Assembly (NCBI GenBank): GCA_963555705.1
Contig: CAUVWQ010000007.1
Location: 124,001-188,000 of the forward strand
From: Ligustrum vulgare
Lineage: Eukaryota; Streptophyta; Magnoliopsida; Lamiales; Oleaceae
Length of the DNA stretch: 64,000 nucleotides
Direction: 5' to 3'
Below the pieces are notes generated by a model that had not been told where the DNA came from, searched no databases, and worked only from the letters and a program-made list of their open reading frames with translations. The position numbers were made by a program, and so were the translations under genes. Shown here piece after piece: positions 1 to 10,857 of this stretch. Position 1 is the first letter of the stretch; each line of letters opens with the position of its first letter.

Positions 1-7
1 TTCACTT

Positions 8-60
8 CGTTTAAAATTCACCTCTGCAATTTATATCGAGTGAATTAACGTTTGAAAATT
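8..60 (+). repeat. Internal short direct repeat within the monomer
   Basis: Each monomer contains CGTTTAAAATT (8-18 in the first copy) and CGTTTGAAAATT (49-60), identical except for one inserted G. Their starts are 41 bp apart. This near-repeat is the crossover point of the compound units described below, where the end of the second element is joined directly to the CACCTCT that normally follows the first. Confidence 0.93.
15..46. other. Dyad AATTCAC/GTGAATT in each monomer
   Basis: AATTCAC at 15-21 and GTGAATT at 40-46 form perfect 7-bp inverted arms with an 18-bp spacer. The arms are intact in A, E and F, shortened by one pair in C (ATGAATT), and mismatched in D (GTAAATT) and B (AATTGAC). 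A second pair, GCAATTT at 26-32 and AAATTGC at 56-62, is also a perfect 7-bp dyad in type A. These could be protein sites or transient stems; the sequence alone does not show either. Confidence 0.75.
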
Positions 61-64
61 GCTT

Positions 65-76
65 AAGTGTTCACTT
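65..76. other. Dyad at the monomer junction
   Basis: The end of each unit and the start of the next read AAGTG-TT-CACTT, two 5-bp inverted arms around TT. It is kept at almost every junction, whether the unit ends GCTTAAGTG or GTTTAAGTG. Exceptions include single changes at 3,795 and 50,172. It is one of the best-conserved parts of the repeat. Confidence 0.8.
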
Positions 77-139
77 CGTTTAAAATTCACCTCTGCAATT
101 TATATTGGAGTGAATTAACGTTTGAAAATTGTTTAAGTG
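70..139 (+). repeat. Reference 70-bp monomer (type G)
   Basis: This copy differs from type A mainly in the middle, where TATTGGAGTG replaces TATCGAGTG and adds one base, and at the end, where GTTTAAGTG replaces GCTTAAGTG and removes the CTTAAG hexamer. Type G is almost always followed by type B, so the pair behaves as a dimer. In later domains a derived pair, L-M, takes the same place in the series. Confidence 0.95.
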
Positions 140-208
140 TTCACTTCGTTTAAAATTGACCTCTACAATTTATATCGAGTGAATTAACGTTTGAAAATTG
201 CTTAAGTG
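140..208 (+). repeat. Reference type B monomer (69 bp)
   Basis: Type B carries AATTGACCTCTACAATT where type A has AATTCACCTCTGCAATT. The C-to-G change at monomer position 19 breaks the AATTCAC/GTGAATT dyad. It nearly always follows a copy ending GTTTAAGTG. Some copies keep CTACAATT but have CAC instead of GAC, so the two changes are separable. Confidence 0.93.
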
Positions 209-278
209 TTCACTTCGTTTAAAATTCACCTCTGTAATTTATATTGGAATGAATTAACGTTTGAAAATTGCTTAAGTG
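209..278 (+). repeat. Reference type C monomer (70 bp)
   Basis: Type C has CTGTAATT and TTGGAATG. It is one of the commonest types and the usual neighbour before D or E. A version ending GTTTAAGTG (C') typically follows E and precedes D' or F. The ATG in GGAATG is followed at once by AAT-TAA, so it opens no reading frame. Confidence 0.93.
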
Positions 279-417
279 TTCACTTCTTTTAAAATTCACC
301 TCTGCAATTTATATTGGAGTAAATTAACGTTTGAAAATTTCTTAAGTGTTCACTTCGTTTAAAATTCACCTCTGCAATTTATATCGAGTGAATTAACGTT
401 TGAAAATTGCTTAAGTG

Positions 418-486
418 TTCACTTCGTTTAAAATTCACCTCTGCCATTTATATCGAGTGAATTAACGTTTGAAAATTGCTTAAGTG
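418..486 (+). repeat. Reference type E monomer (69 bp)
   Basis: Type E is marked by CTGCCATT, an A-to-C change at monomer position 28, on a TATCGAGTG backbone. It is usually placed between C and C', forming the recurrent string C-E-C'. It occurs in domains 1, 2 and 4 and is absent from about 46.4 to 49.1 kb. Confidence 0.92.
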
Positions 487-695
487 TTCACTTCGTTTAA
501 AATTCACCTCTGTAATTTATATTGGAATGAATTAACGTTTGAAAATTGTTTAAGTGTTCACTTCGTTTAAAATTCACCTCTGCAATTTATATTGGAGTAA
601 ATTAACGTTTGAAAATTGCTTAAGTGTTCACTTCGTTTAAAATTCACCTCTGCAATTTATATCGAGTGAATTAACGTTTGAAAATTGCTTAAGTG

Positions 696-765
696 TTCAC
701 TTCGTTTAAAATTCACCTCTGCAATTTATATTGTAGTGAATTAACGTTTGAAAATTGCTTAAGTG
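696..765 (+). repeat. Reference type F monomer (70 bp)
   Basis: Type F has TTGTAGTG where G has TTGGAGTG. This early copy ends GCTTAAGTG. Most later copies end GTTTAAGTG and are followed by H. F usually follows A, making A-F-H a common trimer after 14 kb. Confidence 0.91.
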
Positions 766-1391
766 TTCACTTCGTTTAAAATTCACCTCTACAATTTATA
801 TCGAGTGAATTAACGTTTGAAAATTGCTTAAGTGTTCACTTCGTTTAAAATTCACCTCTGTAATTTATATTGGATTGAATTAACGTTTGAAAATTGTTTA
901 AGTGTTCACTTCGTTTAAAATTCACCTCTGCAATTTATATTGGAGTAAATTAACGTTTGAAAATTGCTTAAGTGTTCACTTCGTTTAAAATTCACCTCTG
1001 CAATTTATATCGAGTGAATTAACGTTTGAAAATTGCTTAAGTGTTCACTTCGTTTAAAATTCACCTCTGCAATTTATATTGTAGTGAATTAACGTTTGAA
1101 AATTGCTTAAGTGTTCACTTCGTTTAAAATTCACCTCTACAATTTATATCGAGTGAATTAACGTTTGAAAATTGCTTAAGTGTTCACTTCGTTTAAAATT
1201 CACCTCTGCAATTTATATTGGAGTGAATTAACGTTTGAAAATTGTTTAAGTGTTCAATTCGTTTAAAATTGACCTCTACAATTTATATCGAGTGAATTAA
1301 CGTTTGAAAATTGCTTAAGTGTTCACTTCGTTTAAAATTCACCTCTGTAATTTATATTGGAATGAATTAATGTTTGAAAATTGCTTATGTG

Positions 1392-1461
1392 TTCACTTCA
1401 TTTAAAATTCACCTCTGCAATTTATATTGGAGTAAATTAACGTTTGAAAATTGCTTAAGTG
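1392..1461 (+). repeat. Reference type D monomer (70 bp)
   Basis: Type D has TTCATTTAAA in place of TTCGTTTAAA, a CpG-to-CpA change at monomer position 9, and GGAGTAAATT in place of GGAGTGAATT. It almost always follows type C. A version with the CpG intact (D') occurs after C' in the C-E-C'-D' run. Confidence 0.92.
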
Positions 1462-1886
1462 TTCACTTCGTTTAAAATTCACCTCTGTAATTTATATTGG
1501 AATGAATTAACGTTTGAAAATTGTTTAAGTGTTCACTTCGTTTAAAATTCACCTCTGCAATTTATATTGGAGTAAATTAACGTTTGAAAATTGCTTAAGT
1601 GTTCACTTCGTTTAAAATTCACCTCTGCAATTTATATTGGAGTGAATTAACGTTTGAAAATTGTTTAAGTGTTCACTTCGTTTAAAATTGACCTCTACAA
1701 TTTATATCGAGTGAATTAACGTTTGAAAATTGCTTAAGTGTTCACTTCGTTTAAAATTCACCTCTGTAATTTATATTGGAATGAATTAACGTTTGAAAAT
1801 TGCTTAAGTGTTCACTTCGTTTAAAATTCACCTCTGCCATTTATATCGAGTGAATTAACGTTTGAAAATTGCTTAAGTGTTCACTT

Positions 1887-1957
1887 CGTTTAAAATTCGT
1901 TTAAAATTCACCTCTGCAATTTATATCGAGTGAATTTACGTTTGAAAATTCACCTCT
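1887..1957 (+). repeat. Compound unit 1: 11-bp duplication plus 27-bp deletion
   Basis: CGTTTAAAATT occurs twice in a row (1887-1897 and 1898-1908). Forty-two bases on, CGTTTGAAAATT (1939-1950) is joined directly to CACCTCT, so the 27 bp from GCTTAAGTG to the next TTAAAATT are missing. Two normal units of 139 bp become 123 bp. This copy also has GAATTTACG instead of GAATTAACG, and is followed by a unit with GAAAATTATTTAAG. It belongs to the GAATTTACG lineage with the copies at 6,379, 10,787 and 12,789. Confidence 0.93.
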
Positions 1958-2705
1958 GCAATTTATATTGGAGTGAATTAACGTTTGAAAATTATTTAAG
2001 TGTTCACTTCGTTTAAAATTGACCTCTACAATTTATATCGAGTGAATTAACGTTTGAAAATTGCTTAAGTGTTCAATTCGTTTAAAATTCACCTCTGCAA
2101 TTTATATTGGAGTGAATTAACGTTTGAAAATTGTTTAAGTGTTCACTTCGTTTAAAATTGACCTCTACAATTTATATCGAGTGAATTAACGTTTGAAAAT
2201 TGCTTAAGTGTTCACTTCGTTTAAAATTCACCTCTGTAATTTATATTGGAATGAATTAATGTTTGAAAATTGCTTAAGTGTTCACTTCATTTAAAATTCA
2301 CCTCTGCAATTTATATTGGAGTAAATTAACGTTTGAAAATTGCTTAAGTGTTCACTTCGTTTAAAATTCACCTCTGTAATTTATATTGGAATGAATTAAC
2401 GTTTGAAAATTGTTTAAGTGTTCACTTCGTTTAAAATTCACCTCTGCAATTTATATTGGAGTAAATTAACGTTTGAAAATTGCTTAAGTGTTCACTTCGT
2501 TTAAAATTCACCTCTGCAATTTATATTGGAGTGAATTAACGTTTGAAAATTGTTTAAGTGTTCACTTCGTTTAAAATTGACCTCTACAATTTATATCGAG
2601 TGAATTAACGTTTGAAAATTGCTTAAGTGTTCACTTCGTTTAAAATTCACCTCTGCCATTTATATCGAGTGAATTAACGTTTGAAAATTGCTTAAGTGTT
2701 CACTT

Positions 2706-2776
2706 CGTTTAAAATTCGTTTAAAATTCACCTCTGCAATTTATATCGAGTGAATTAACGTTTGAAAATTCACCTCT
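2706..2776 (+). repeat. Compound unit 2: duplication plus deletion
   Basis: Same double change as unit 1, with the duplication at 2706-2727 and the deletion junction after CGTTTGAAAATT starting at 2758. It keeps the ordinary GAATTAACG, so it belongs to a second lineage with the copies at 7,268 and 8,157. Confidence 0.92.
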
Positions 2777-4423
2777 GCAATTTATATTGGAGTGAATTAA
2801 CGTTTGAAAATTGTTTAAGTGTTCACTTCGTTTAAAATTGACCTCTACAATTTATATCGAGTGAATTAACGTTTGAAAATTGCTTAAGTGTTCACTTCGT
2901 TTAAAATTCACCTCTGTAATTTATATTGGAATGAATTAACGTTTGAAAATTGTTTAAGTGTTCACTTCGTTTAAAATTCACCTCTGCAATTTATATTGGA
3001 GTAAATTAACGTTTGAAAATTGCTTAAGTGTTCACTTCGTTTAAAATTCACCTCTACAATTTATATTGGAGTGAATTAACGTTTGAAAATTGTTTAAGTG
3101 TTCACTTCGTTTAAAATTGACCTCTACAATTTATATCGAGTGAATTAACGTTTGAAAATTGCTTAAGTGTTCACTTCGTTTAAAATTCACCTCTGTAATT
3201 TATATTGGAATGAATTAACGTTTGAAAATTGCTTAAGTGTTCACTTCGTTTAAAATTCACCTCTGCCATTTATATCGAGTGAATTAACGTTTGAAAATTG
3301 CTTAAGTGTTCACTTCGTTTAAAATTCACCTCTGCAATTTATATTGGAATGAATTAACGTTTGAAAATTGTTTAAGTGTTCACTTCGTTTAAAATTCACC
3401 TCTGCAATTTATATTGGAGTAAATTAACGTTTGAAAATTGCTTAAGTGTTCACTTCGTTTAAAATTCACCTCTGCAATTTATATTGGAGTGAATTAACGT
3501 TTGAAAATTGTTTAAGTGTTCACTTCGTTTAAAATTGACCTCTACAATTTATATCGAGTGAATTAACGTTTGAAAATTGCTTAAGTGTTCACTTCGTTTA
3601 AAATTCACCTCTGTAATTTATATTGGAATGAATTAACGTTTGAAAATTGCTTAAGTGTTCACTTCATTTAAAATTCACCTCTGCAATTTATATTGGAGTA
3701 AATTAACGTTTGAAAATTTCTTAAGTGTTCACTTCGTTTAAAATTCACCTCTGCAATTTATATCGAGTGAATTAACGTTTGAAAATTGCTTAAGAGTTCA
3801 CTTCGTTTAAAATTCACCTCTGCAATTTATATTGGAGTGAATTAACGTTTGAAAATTGTTTAAGTGTTCACTTCGTTTAAAATTGACCTCTACAATTTAT
3901 ATCGAGTGAATTAACGTTTGAAAATTGCTTAAGTGTTCACTTCGTTTAAAATTCACCTCTGTAATTTATATTGGAATGAATTAACGTTTGAAAATTGCTT
4001 AAGTGTTCACTTCTTTTAAAATTCACCTCTGCAATTTATATTGGAGTAAATTAACGTTTGAAAATTTCTTAAGTGTTCACTTCGTTTAAAATTCACCTCT
4101 GCAATTTATATCGAGTGAATTAACGTTTGAAAATTGCTTAAGTGTTCACTTCGTTTAAAATTCACCTCTGTAATTTATATTGGAATGAATTAACGTTTGA
4201 AAATTGCTTAAGTGTTCACTTCATTTAAAATTCACCTCTGCAATTTATATTGGAGTAAATTAACGTTTGAAAATTGCTTAAGTGTTCACTTCGTTTAAAA
4301 TTCACCTCTGCAATTTATATCGAGTGAATTAACGTTTGAAAATTGCTTAAGTGTTCACTTCGTTTAAAATTCACCTCTGCAATTTATATTGTAGTGAATT
4401 AACGTTTGAAAATTGTTTAAGTG

Positions 4424-4492
4424 TTCACTTCGTTTAAAATTCACCTCTACAATTTATATCGAGTGAATTAACCTTTGAAAATTGCTTAAGTG
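4424..4492 (+). repeat. First type H monomer (69 bp)
   Basis: Type H has CTACAATT and AACCTTTG, where AACG has become AACC and the third CpG is lost. Only two H-like copies occur before 14 kb: this one and a B/H hybrid with AACC near 5,446. Both are followed by a type C copy with CCCCTCTG. After 14 kb H is one of the commonest types, so its spread separates the two main domains. Confidence 0.9.
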
Positions 4493-6378
4493 TTCACTTC
4501 GTTTAAAATTCCCCTCTGTAATTTATATTGGAATGAATTAACGTTTGAAAATTGCTTAAGTGTTCACTTCGTTTAAAATTCACCTCTGCCATTTATATCG
4601 AGTGAATTAACGTTTGAAAATTGCTTAAGTGTTCACTTCGTTTAAAATTCACCTCTGTAATTTATATTGGAATGAATTAACGTTTGAAAATTGTTTAAGT
4701 GTTCACTTCGTTTAAAATTCACCTCTGCAATTTATATTGGAGTAAATTAACGTTTGAAAATTGCTTAAGTGTTCACTTCGTTTAAAATTCACCTCTGCAA
4801 TTTATATCGAGTGAATTAACGTTTGAAAATTGCTTAAGTGTTCACTTCGTTTAAAATTCACCTCTGCAATTTATATTGTAGTGAATTAACGTTTGAAAAT
4901 TGCTTAAGTGTTCACTTCGTTTAAAATTCACCTCTACAATTTATATCGAGTGAATTAACGTTTGAAAATTGCTTAAGTGTTCACTTCGTTTAAAATTCAC
5001 CTCTGTAATTTATATTGGAATGAATTAACGTTTGAAAATTGTTTAAGTGTTCACTTCGTTTAAAATTCACCTCTGCAATTTATATTGGAGTAAATTAACG
5101 TTTGAAAATTGCTTAAGTGTTCACTTCGTTTAAAATTCACCTCTGCAATTTATATCGAGTGAATTAACGTTTGAAAATTGCTTAAGTGTTCACTTCGTTT
5201 AAAATTCACCTCTGCAATTTATATTGTAGTGAATTAACGTTTGAAAATTGCTTAAGTGTTCACTTCGTTTAAAATTCACCTCTACAATTTATATCGAGTG
5301 AATTAACGTTTGAAAATTGCTTAAGTGTTCACTTCGTTTAAAATTCACCTCTGCAATTTATATTGGAGTGAATTAACGTTTGAAAATTGTTTAAGTGTTC
5401 ACTTCGTTTAAAATTGACCTCTACAATTTATATCGAGTGAATTAACCTTTGAAAATTGCTTAAGTGTTCACTTCGTTTAAAATTCCCCTCTGTAATTTAT
5501 ATTGGAATGAATTAACGTTTGAAAATTGCTTAAGTGTTCACTTCGTTTAAAATTCACCTCTGCCATTTATATCGAGTGAATTAACGTTTGAAAATTGCTT
5601 AAGTGTTCACTTCGTTTAAAATTCACCTCTGTAATTTATATTGGAATGAATTAACGTTTGAAAATTGTTTAAGTGTTCACTTCGTTTAAAATTCACCTCT
5701 GCAATTTATATTGGAGTAAATTAACGTTTGAAAATTGCTTAAGTGTTCACTTCGTTTAAAATTCACCTCTGCAATTTATATCGAGTGAATTAACGTTTGA
5801 AAATTGCTTAAGTGTTCACTTCGTTTAAAATTCACCTCTGCAATTTATATTGTAGTGAATTAACGTTTGAAAATTGCTTAAGTGTTCACTTCGTTTAAAA
5901 TTCACCTCTACAATTTATATCGAGTGAATTAACGTTTGAAAATTGCTTAAGTGTTCACTTCGTTTAAAATTCACCTCTGTAATTTATATTGGAATGAATT
6001 AACGTTTGAAAATTGTTTAAGTGTTCACTTCGTTTAAAATTCACCTCTGCAATTTATATTGGAGTAAATTAACGTTTGAAAATTGCTTAAGTGTTCACTT
6101 CGTTTAAAATTCACCTCTGCAATTTATATTGGAGTGAATTAACGTTTGAAAATTGTTTAAGTGTTCACTTCGTTTAAAATTGACCTCTACAATTTATATC
6201 GAGTGAATTAACGTTTGAAAATTGCTTAAGTGTTCACTTCGTTTAAAATTCACCTCTGTAATTTATATTGGAATGAATTAACGTTTGAAAATTGCTTAAG
6301 TGTTCACTTCGTTTAAAATTCACCTCTGCCATTTATATCGAGTGAATTAACGTTTGAAAATTGCTTAAGTGTTCACTT

Positions 6379-6449
6379 CGTTTAAAATTCGTTTAAAATT
6401 CACCTCTGCAATTTATATCGAGTGAATTTACGTTTGAAAATTCACCTCT
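6379..6449 (+). repeat. Compound unit 3: duplication plus deletion, GAATTTACG lineage
   Basis: Copy of unit 1 at an offset of 4,492 bp, with the same GAATTTACG change and the same following GAAAATTATTTAAG and TTCAATTCG monomers. It shows that a block of about 1.2 kb was duplicated as a whole. Confidence 0.92.
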
Positions 6450-7267
6450 GCAATTTATATTGGAGTGAATTAACGTTTGAAAATTATTTAAGTGTTCACT
6501 TCGTTTAAAATTGACCTCTACAATTTATATCGAGTGAATTAACGTTTGAAAATTGCTTAAGTGTTCAATTCGTTTAAAATTCACCTCTGCAATTTATATT
6601 GGAGTGAATTAACGTTTGAAAATTGTTTAAGTGTTCACTTCGTTTAAAATTGACCTCTACAATTTATATCGAGTGAATTAACGTTTGAAAATTGCTTAAG
6701 TGTTCACTTCGTTTAAAATTCACCTCTGTAATTTATATTGGAATGAATTAATGTTTGAAAATTGCTTAAGTGTTCACTTCATTTAAAATTCACCTCTGCA
6801 ATTTATATTGGAGTAAATTAACGTTTGAAAATTGCTTAAGTGTTCACTTCGTTTAAAATTCACCTCTGTAATTTATATTGGAATGAATTAACGTTTGAAA
6901 ATTGTTTAAGTGTTCACTTCGTTTAAAATTCACCTCTGCAATTTATATTGGAGTAAATTAACGTTTGAAAATTGCTTAAGTGTTCACTTCGTTTAAAATT
7001 CACCTCTGCAATTTATATTGGAGTGAATTAACGTTTGAAAATTGTTTAAGTGTTCACTTCGTTTAAAATTGACCTCTACAATTTATATCGAGTGAATTAA
7101 CGTTTGAAAATTGCTTAAGTGTTCACTTCGTTTAAAATTCACCTCTGTAATTTATATTGGAATGAATTAACGTTTGAAAATTGCTTAAGTGTTCACTTCG
7201 TTTAAAATTCACCTCTGCCATTTATATCGAGTGAATTAACGTTTGAAAATTGCTTAAGTGTTCACTT

Positions 7268-7338
7268 CGTTTAAAATTCGTTTAAAATTCACCTCTGCAA
7301 TTTATATCGAGTGAATTAACGTTTGAAAATTCACCTCT
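7268..7338 (+). repeat. Compound unit 4: duplication plus deletion, GAATTAACG lineage
   Basis: Copy of unit 2 at an offset of 4,562 bp. The 70-bp difference from the unit 1 to unit 3 offset is one extra type C monomer just upstream, near 7.14 kb. It lies in the first half of an 889-bp tandem duplication. Confidence 0.92.
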
Positions 7339-8156
7339 GCAATTTATATTGGAGTGAATTAACGTTTGAAAATTGTTTAAGTGTTCACTTCGTTTAAAAT
7401 TGACCTCTACAATTTATATCGAGTGAATTAACGTTTGAAAATTGCTTAAGTGTTCACTTCGTTTAAAATTCACCTCTGTAATTTATATTGGAATGAATTA
7501 ACGTTTGAAAATTGTTTAAGTGTTCACTTCGTTTAAAATTCACCTCTGCAATTTATATTGGAGTAAATTAACGTTTGAAAATTGCTTAAGTGTTCACTTC
7601 GTTTAAAATTCACCTCTGCAATTTATATTGGAGTGAATTAACGTTTGAAAATTGTTTAAGTGTTCACTTCGTTTAAAATTGACCTCTACAATTTATATCG
7701 AGTGAATTAACGTTTGAAAATTGCTTAAGTGTTCACTTCGTTTAAAATTCACCTCTGTAATTTATATTGGAATGAATTAACGTTTGAAAATTGCTTAAGT
7801 GTTCACTTCGTTTAAAATTCACCTCTGCCATTTATATCGAGTGAATTAACGTTTGAAAATTGCTTAAGTGTTCACTTCGTTTAAAATTCACCTCTGCAAT
7901 TTATATTGGAATGAATTAACGTTTGAAAATTGTTTAAGTGTTCACTTCGTTTAAAATTCACCTCTGCAATTTATATTGGAGTAAATTAACGTTTGAAAAT
8001 TGCTTAAGTGTTCACTTCGTTTAAAATTCACCTCTGCAATTTATATTGGAGTGAATTAACGTTTGAAAATTGTTTAAGTGTTCACTTCGTTTAAAATTCA
8101 CCTCTGCCATTTATATCGAGTGAATTAACGTTTGAAAATTGCTTAAGTGTTCACTT

Positions 8157-8227
8157 CGTTTAAAATTCGTTTAAAATTCACCTCTGCAATTTATATCGAG
8201 TGAATTAACGTTTGAAAATTCACCTCT
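8157..8227 (+). repeat. Compound unit 5: duplication plus deletion, GAATTAACG lineage
   Basis: Copy of unit 4 at an offset of 889 bp, in the second half of the tandem duplication at 7.2-9.0 kb. It is preceded by G-E rather than C-E, which marks the duplication joint. Confidence 0.92.
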
Positions 8228-9174
8228 GCAATTTATATTGGAGTGAATTAACGTTTGAAAATTGTTTAAGTGTTCACTTCGTTTAAAATTGACCTCTACA
8301 ATTTATATCGAGTGAATTAACGTTTGAAAATTGCTTAAGTGTTCACTTCGTTTAAAATTCACCTCTGTAATTTATATTGGAATGAATTAACGTTTGAAAA
8401 TTGTTTAAGTGTTCACTTCGTTTAAAATTCACCTCTGCAATTTATATTGGAGTAAATTAACGTTTGAAAATTGCTTAAGTGTTCACTTCGTTTAAAATTC
8501 ACCTCTGCAATTTATATTGGAGTGAATTAACGTTTGAAAATTGTTTAAGTGTTCACTTCGTTTAAAATTGACCTCTACAATTTATATCGAGTGAATTAAC
8601 GTTTGAAAATTGCTTAAGTGTTCACTTCGTTTAAAATTCACCTCTGTAATTTATATTGGAATGAATTAACGTTTGAAAATTGCTTAAGTGTTCACTTCGT
8701 TTAAAATTCACCTCTGCCATTTATATCGAGTGAATTAACGTTTGAAAATTGCTTAAGTGTTCACTTCGTTTAAAATTCACCTCTGCAATTTATATTGGAA
8801 TGAATTAACGTTTGAAAATTGTTTAAGTGTTCACTTCGTTTAAAATTCACCTCTGCAATTTATATTGGAGTAAATTAACGTTTGAAAATTGCTTAAGTGT
8901 TCACTTCGTTTAAAATTCACCTCTGCAATTTATATTGGAGTGAATTAACGTTTGAAAATTGTTTAAGTGTTCACTTCGTTTAAAATTGACCTCTACAATT
9001 TATATCGAGTGAATTAACGTTTGAAAATTGCTTAAGTGTTCACTTCGTTTAAAATTCACCTCTGTAATTTATATTGGAATGAATTAACGTTTGAAAATTG
9101 CTTAAGTGTTCAGTTCATTTAAAATTCACCTCTGCAATTTATATTGGAGTAAATTAACGTTTGAAAATTTCTTA

Positions 9175-10325
9175 AGTGTTCACTTCGTTTAAAATTCACC
9201 TCTGCAATTTATATCGAGTGAATTAACGTTTGAAAATTGCTTAAGTGTTCACTTCGTTTAAAATTCACCTCTGCAATTTATATTGGAGTGAATTAACGTT
9301 TGAAAATTGCTTAAGTGTTCACTTCGTTTAAAATTCACCTCTGCCATTTATATCGAGTGAATTAACGTTTGAAAATTGCTTAAGTGTTCACTTCGTTTAA
9401 AATTCACCTCTGCAATTTATATTGGAATGAATTAACGTTTGAAAATTGTTTAAGTGTTCACTTCGTTTAAAATTCACCTCTGCAATTTATATTGGAGTAA
9501 ATTAACGTTTGAAAATTGCTTAAGTGTTCACTTCGTTTAAAATTCACCTCTGCAATTTATATTGGAGTGAATTAACGTTTGAAAATTGTTTAAGTGTTCA
9601 CTTCGTTTAAAATTGACCTCTACAATTTATATCGAGTGAATTAACGTTTGAAAATTGCTTAAGTGTTCACTTCGTTTAAAATTCACCTCTGTAATTTATA
9701 TTGGAATGAATTAACGTTTGAAAATTGCTTAAGTGTTCACTTCATTTAAAATTCACCTCTGCAATTTATATTGGAGTAAATTAACGTTTGAAAATTTCTT
9801 AAGTGTTCACTTCGTTTAAAATTCACCTCTGCAATTTATATCGAGTGAATTAACGTTTGAAAATTGCTTAAGTGTTCACTTCGTTTAAAATTCACCTCTG
9901 CAATTTATATTGGAGTGAATTAACGTTTGAAAATTGTTTAAGTGTTCACTTCGTTTAAAATTGACCTCTACAATTTATATCGAGTGAATTAACGTTTGAA
10001 AATTGCTTAAGTGTTCACTTCGTTTAAAATTCACCTCTGTAATTTATATTGGAATGAATTAACGTTTGAAAATTGCTTAAGTGTTCACTTCGTTTAAAAT
10101 TCACCTCTGCCATTTATATCGAGTGAATTAACGTTTGAAAATTGCTTAAGTGTTCACTTCGTTTAAAATTCACCTCTGTAATTTATATTGGAATGAATTA
10201 ACGTTTGAAAATTGTTTAAGTGTTCACTTCGTTTAAAATTCACCTCTGCAATTTATATTGGAGTAAATTAACGTTTGAAAATTGCTTAAGTGTTCACTTC
10301 GTTTAAAATTCACCTCTGCAATTTA
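9175..10325 (+). repeat. 1.15-kb block repeated at about 11,038-12,188
   Basis: The run A, G-like, E, then D', G, B, C, D (ending GAAAATTTCTTAAG), A, G, B, C, E, C', D' recurs at an offset of 1,863 bp. Exact anchors are CTGCCATT (GCC at 9,343 and 11,206) and GAAAATTTC (AAAATTT at 9,791 and 11,654). The about 0.7 kb between the copies contains compound unit 6. Confidence 0.78.
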
Positions 10326-10786
10326 TATTGGAGTGAATTAACGTTTGAAAATTGCTTAAGTGTTCACTTCGTTTAAAATTCACCTCTGCCATTTATATCG
10401 AGTGAATTAACGTTTGAAAATTGCTTAAGTGTTCACTTCGTTTAAAATTCACCTCTGTAATTTATATTGGAATGAATTAACGTTTGAAAATTGTTTAAGT
10501 GTTCACTTCGTTTAAAATTCACCTCTGCAATTTATATTGGAGTAAATTAACGTTTGAAAATTGCTTAAGTGTTCACTTCGTTTAAAATTCACCTCTGCAA
10601 TTTATATCGAGTGAATTAACGTTTGAAAATTGCTTAAGTGTTCACTTCGTTTAAAATTCACCTCTGCAATTTATATTGTAGTGAATTAACGTTTGAAAAT
10701 TGCTTAAGTGTTCACTTCGTTTAAAATTCACCTCTACAATTTATATCGAGTGAATTAACGTTTGAAAATTGCTTAAGTGTTCACTT

Positions 10787-10857
10787 CGTTTAAAATTCGT
10801 TTAAAATTCACCTCTGCAATTTATATCGAGTGAATTTACGTTTGAAAATTCACCTCT
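10787..10857 (+). repeat. Compound unit 6: duplication plus deletion, GAATTTACG lineage
   Basis: Same structure as unit 1 but in a different neighbourhood. It follows an A-F-(CTACAATT) run rather than C-E, and the joined monomer is a GGAGTAAATT type rather than GGAGTG. The unit was therefore moved or converted into a new context. Confidence 0.9.

Larger units (their letters stand above)
1..69 (+). repeat. Reference 69-bp monomer (type A)
   Basis: This copy is used here as the coordinate frame for monomer positions. Type A has CTGCAATT at 25-32, TATCGAGTG at 34-42, AACGTTTG at 47-54 and GCTTAAGTG at 61-69. It has 21 G/C bases of 69. It holds three CpG dinucleotides (8-9, 37-38 and 49-50), all of which vary in other types. 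It recurs across all domains of the window and is the usual member preceding F in the 9-monomer higher-order repeat. Confidence 0.97.
1460..3535 (+). repeat. 2.1-kb block repeated at about 5,952-8,097
   Basis: The monomer order from C' near 1,460 to G near 3,535 is repeated at 5,952-8,097. The offset is 4,492 bp up to about 2,625 and 4,562 bp after it, because the second copy has one additional type C monomer. Small differences, such as CTACAATT against CTGCAATT in a G copy near 3,050 and 7,612, show that the copies have begun to diverge. Confidence 0.75.
7211..8988 (+). repeat. Tandem duplication of an 889-bp block
   Basis: The run starting with E and compound unit 4, then G-B-C'-D'-G-B-C-E and three further monomers, is followed directly by a second copy holding compound unit 5. 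Corresponding points are 889 bp apart. The copies part at about 8,100 (E) against 8,990 (B). Confidence 0.8.

Noticed and set aside
1..69. CENP-B box in CTTCGTTTAAAATTCAC
   Set aside because: TTCG and the following A are at the right spacing for the 17-bp box, but the essential CGGG half is absent (TTCA instead). A match to only the left part is not enough.
1..69. TATA-like promoter (TTTATAT, and TATAAAT on the minus strand)
   Set aside because: In 70% AT sequence such strings are expected by chance, and this one occurs in every monomer. Nothing downstream could be a gene, so no promoter is annotated.
1..69. tRNA-like or structured RNA gene from the dyads
   Set aside because: The 7-bp arms with 18- and 23-base spacers do not form a cloverleaf. 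There are no A/B box matches, and the arms are broken in common types such as B, C and D without compensating changes.
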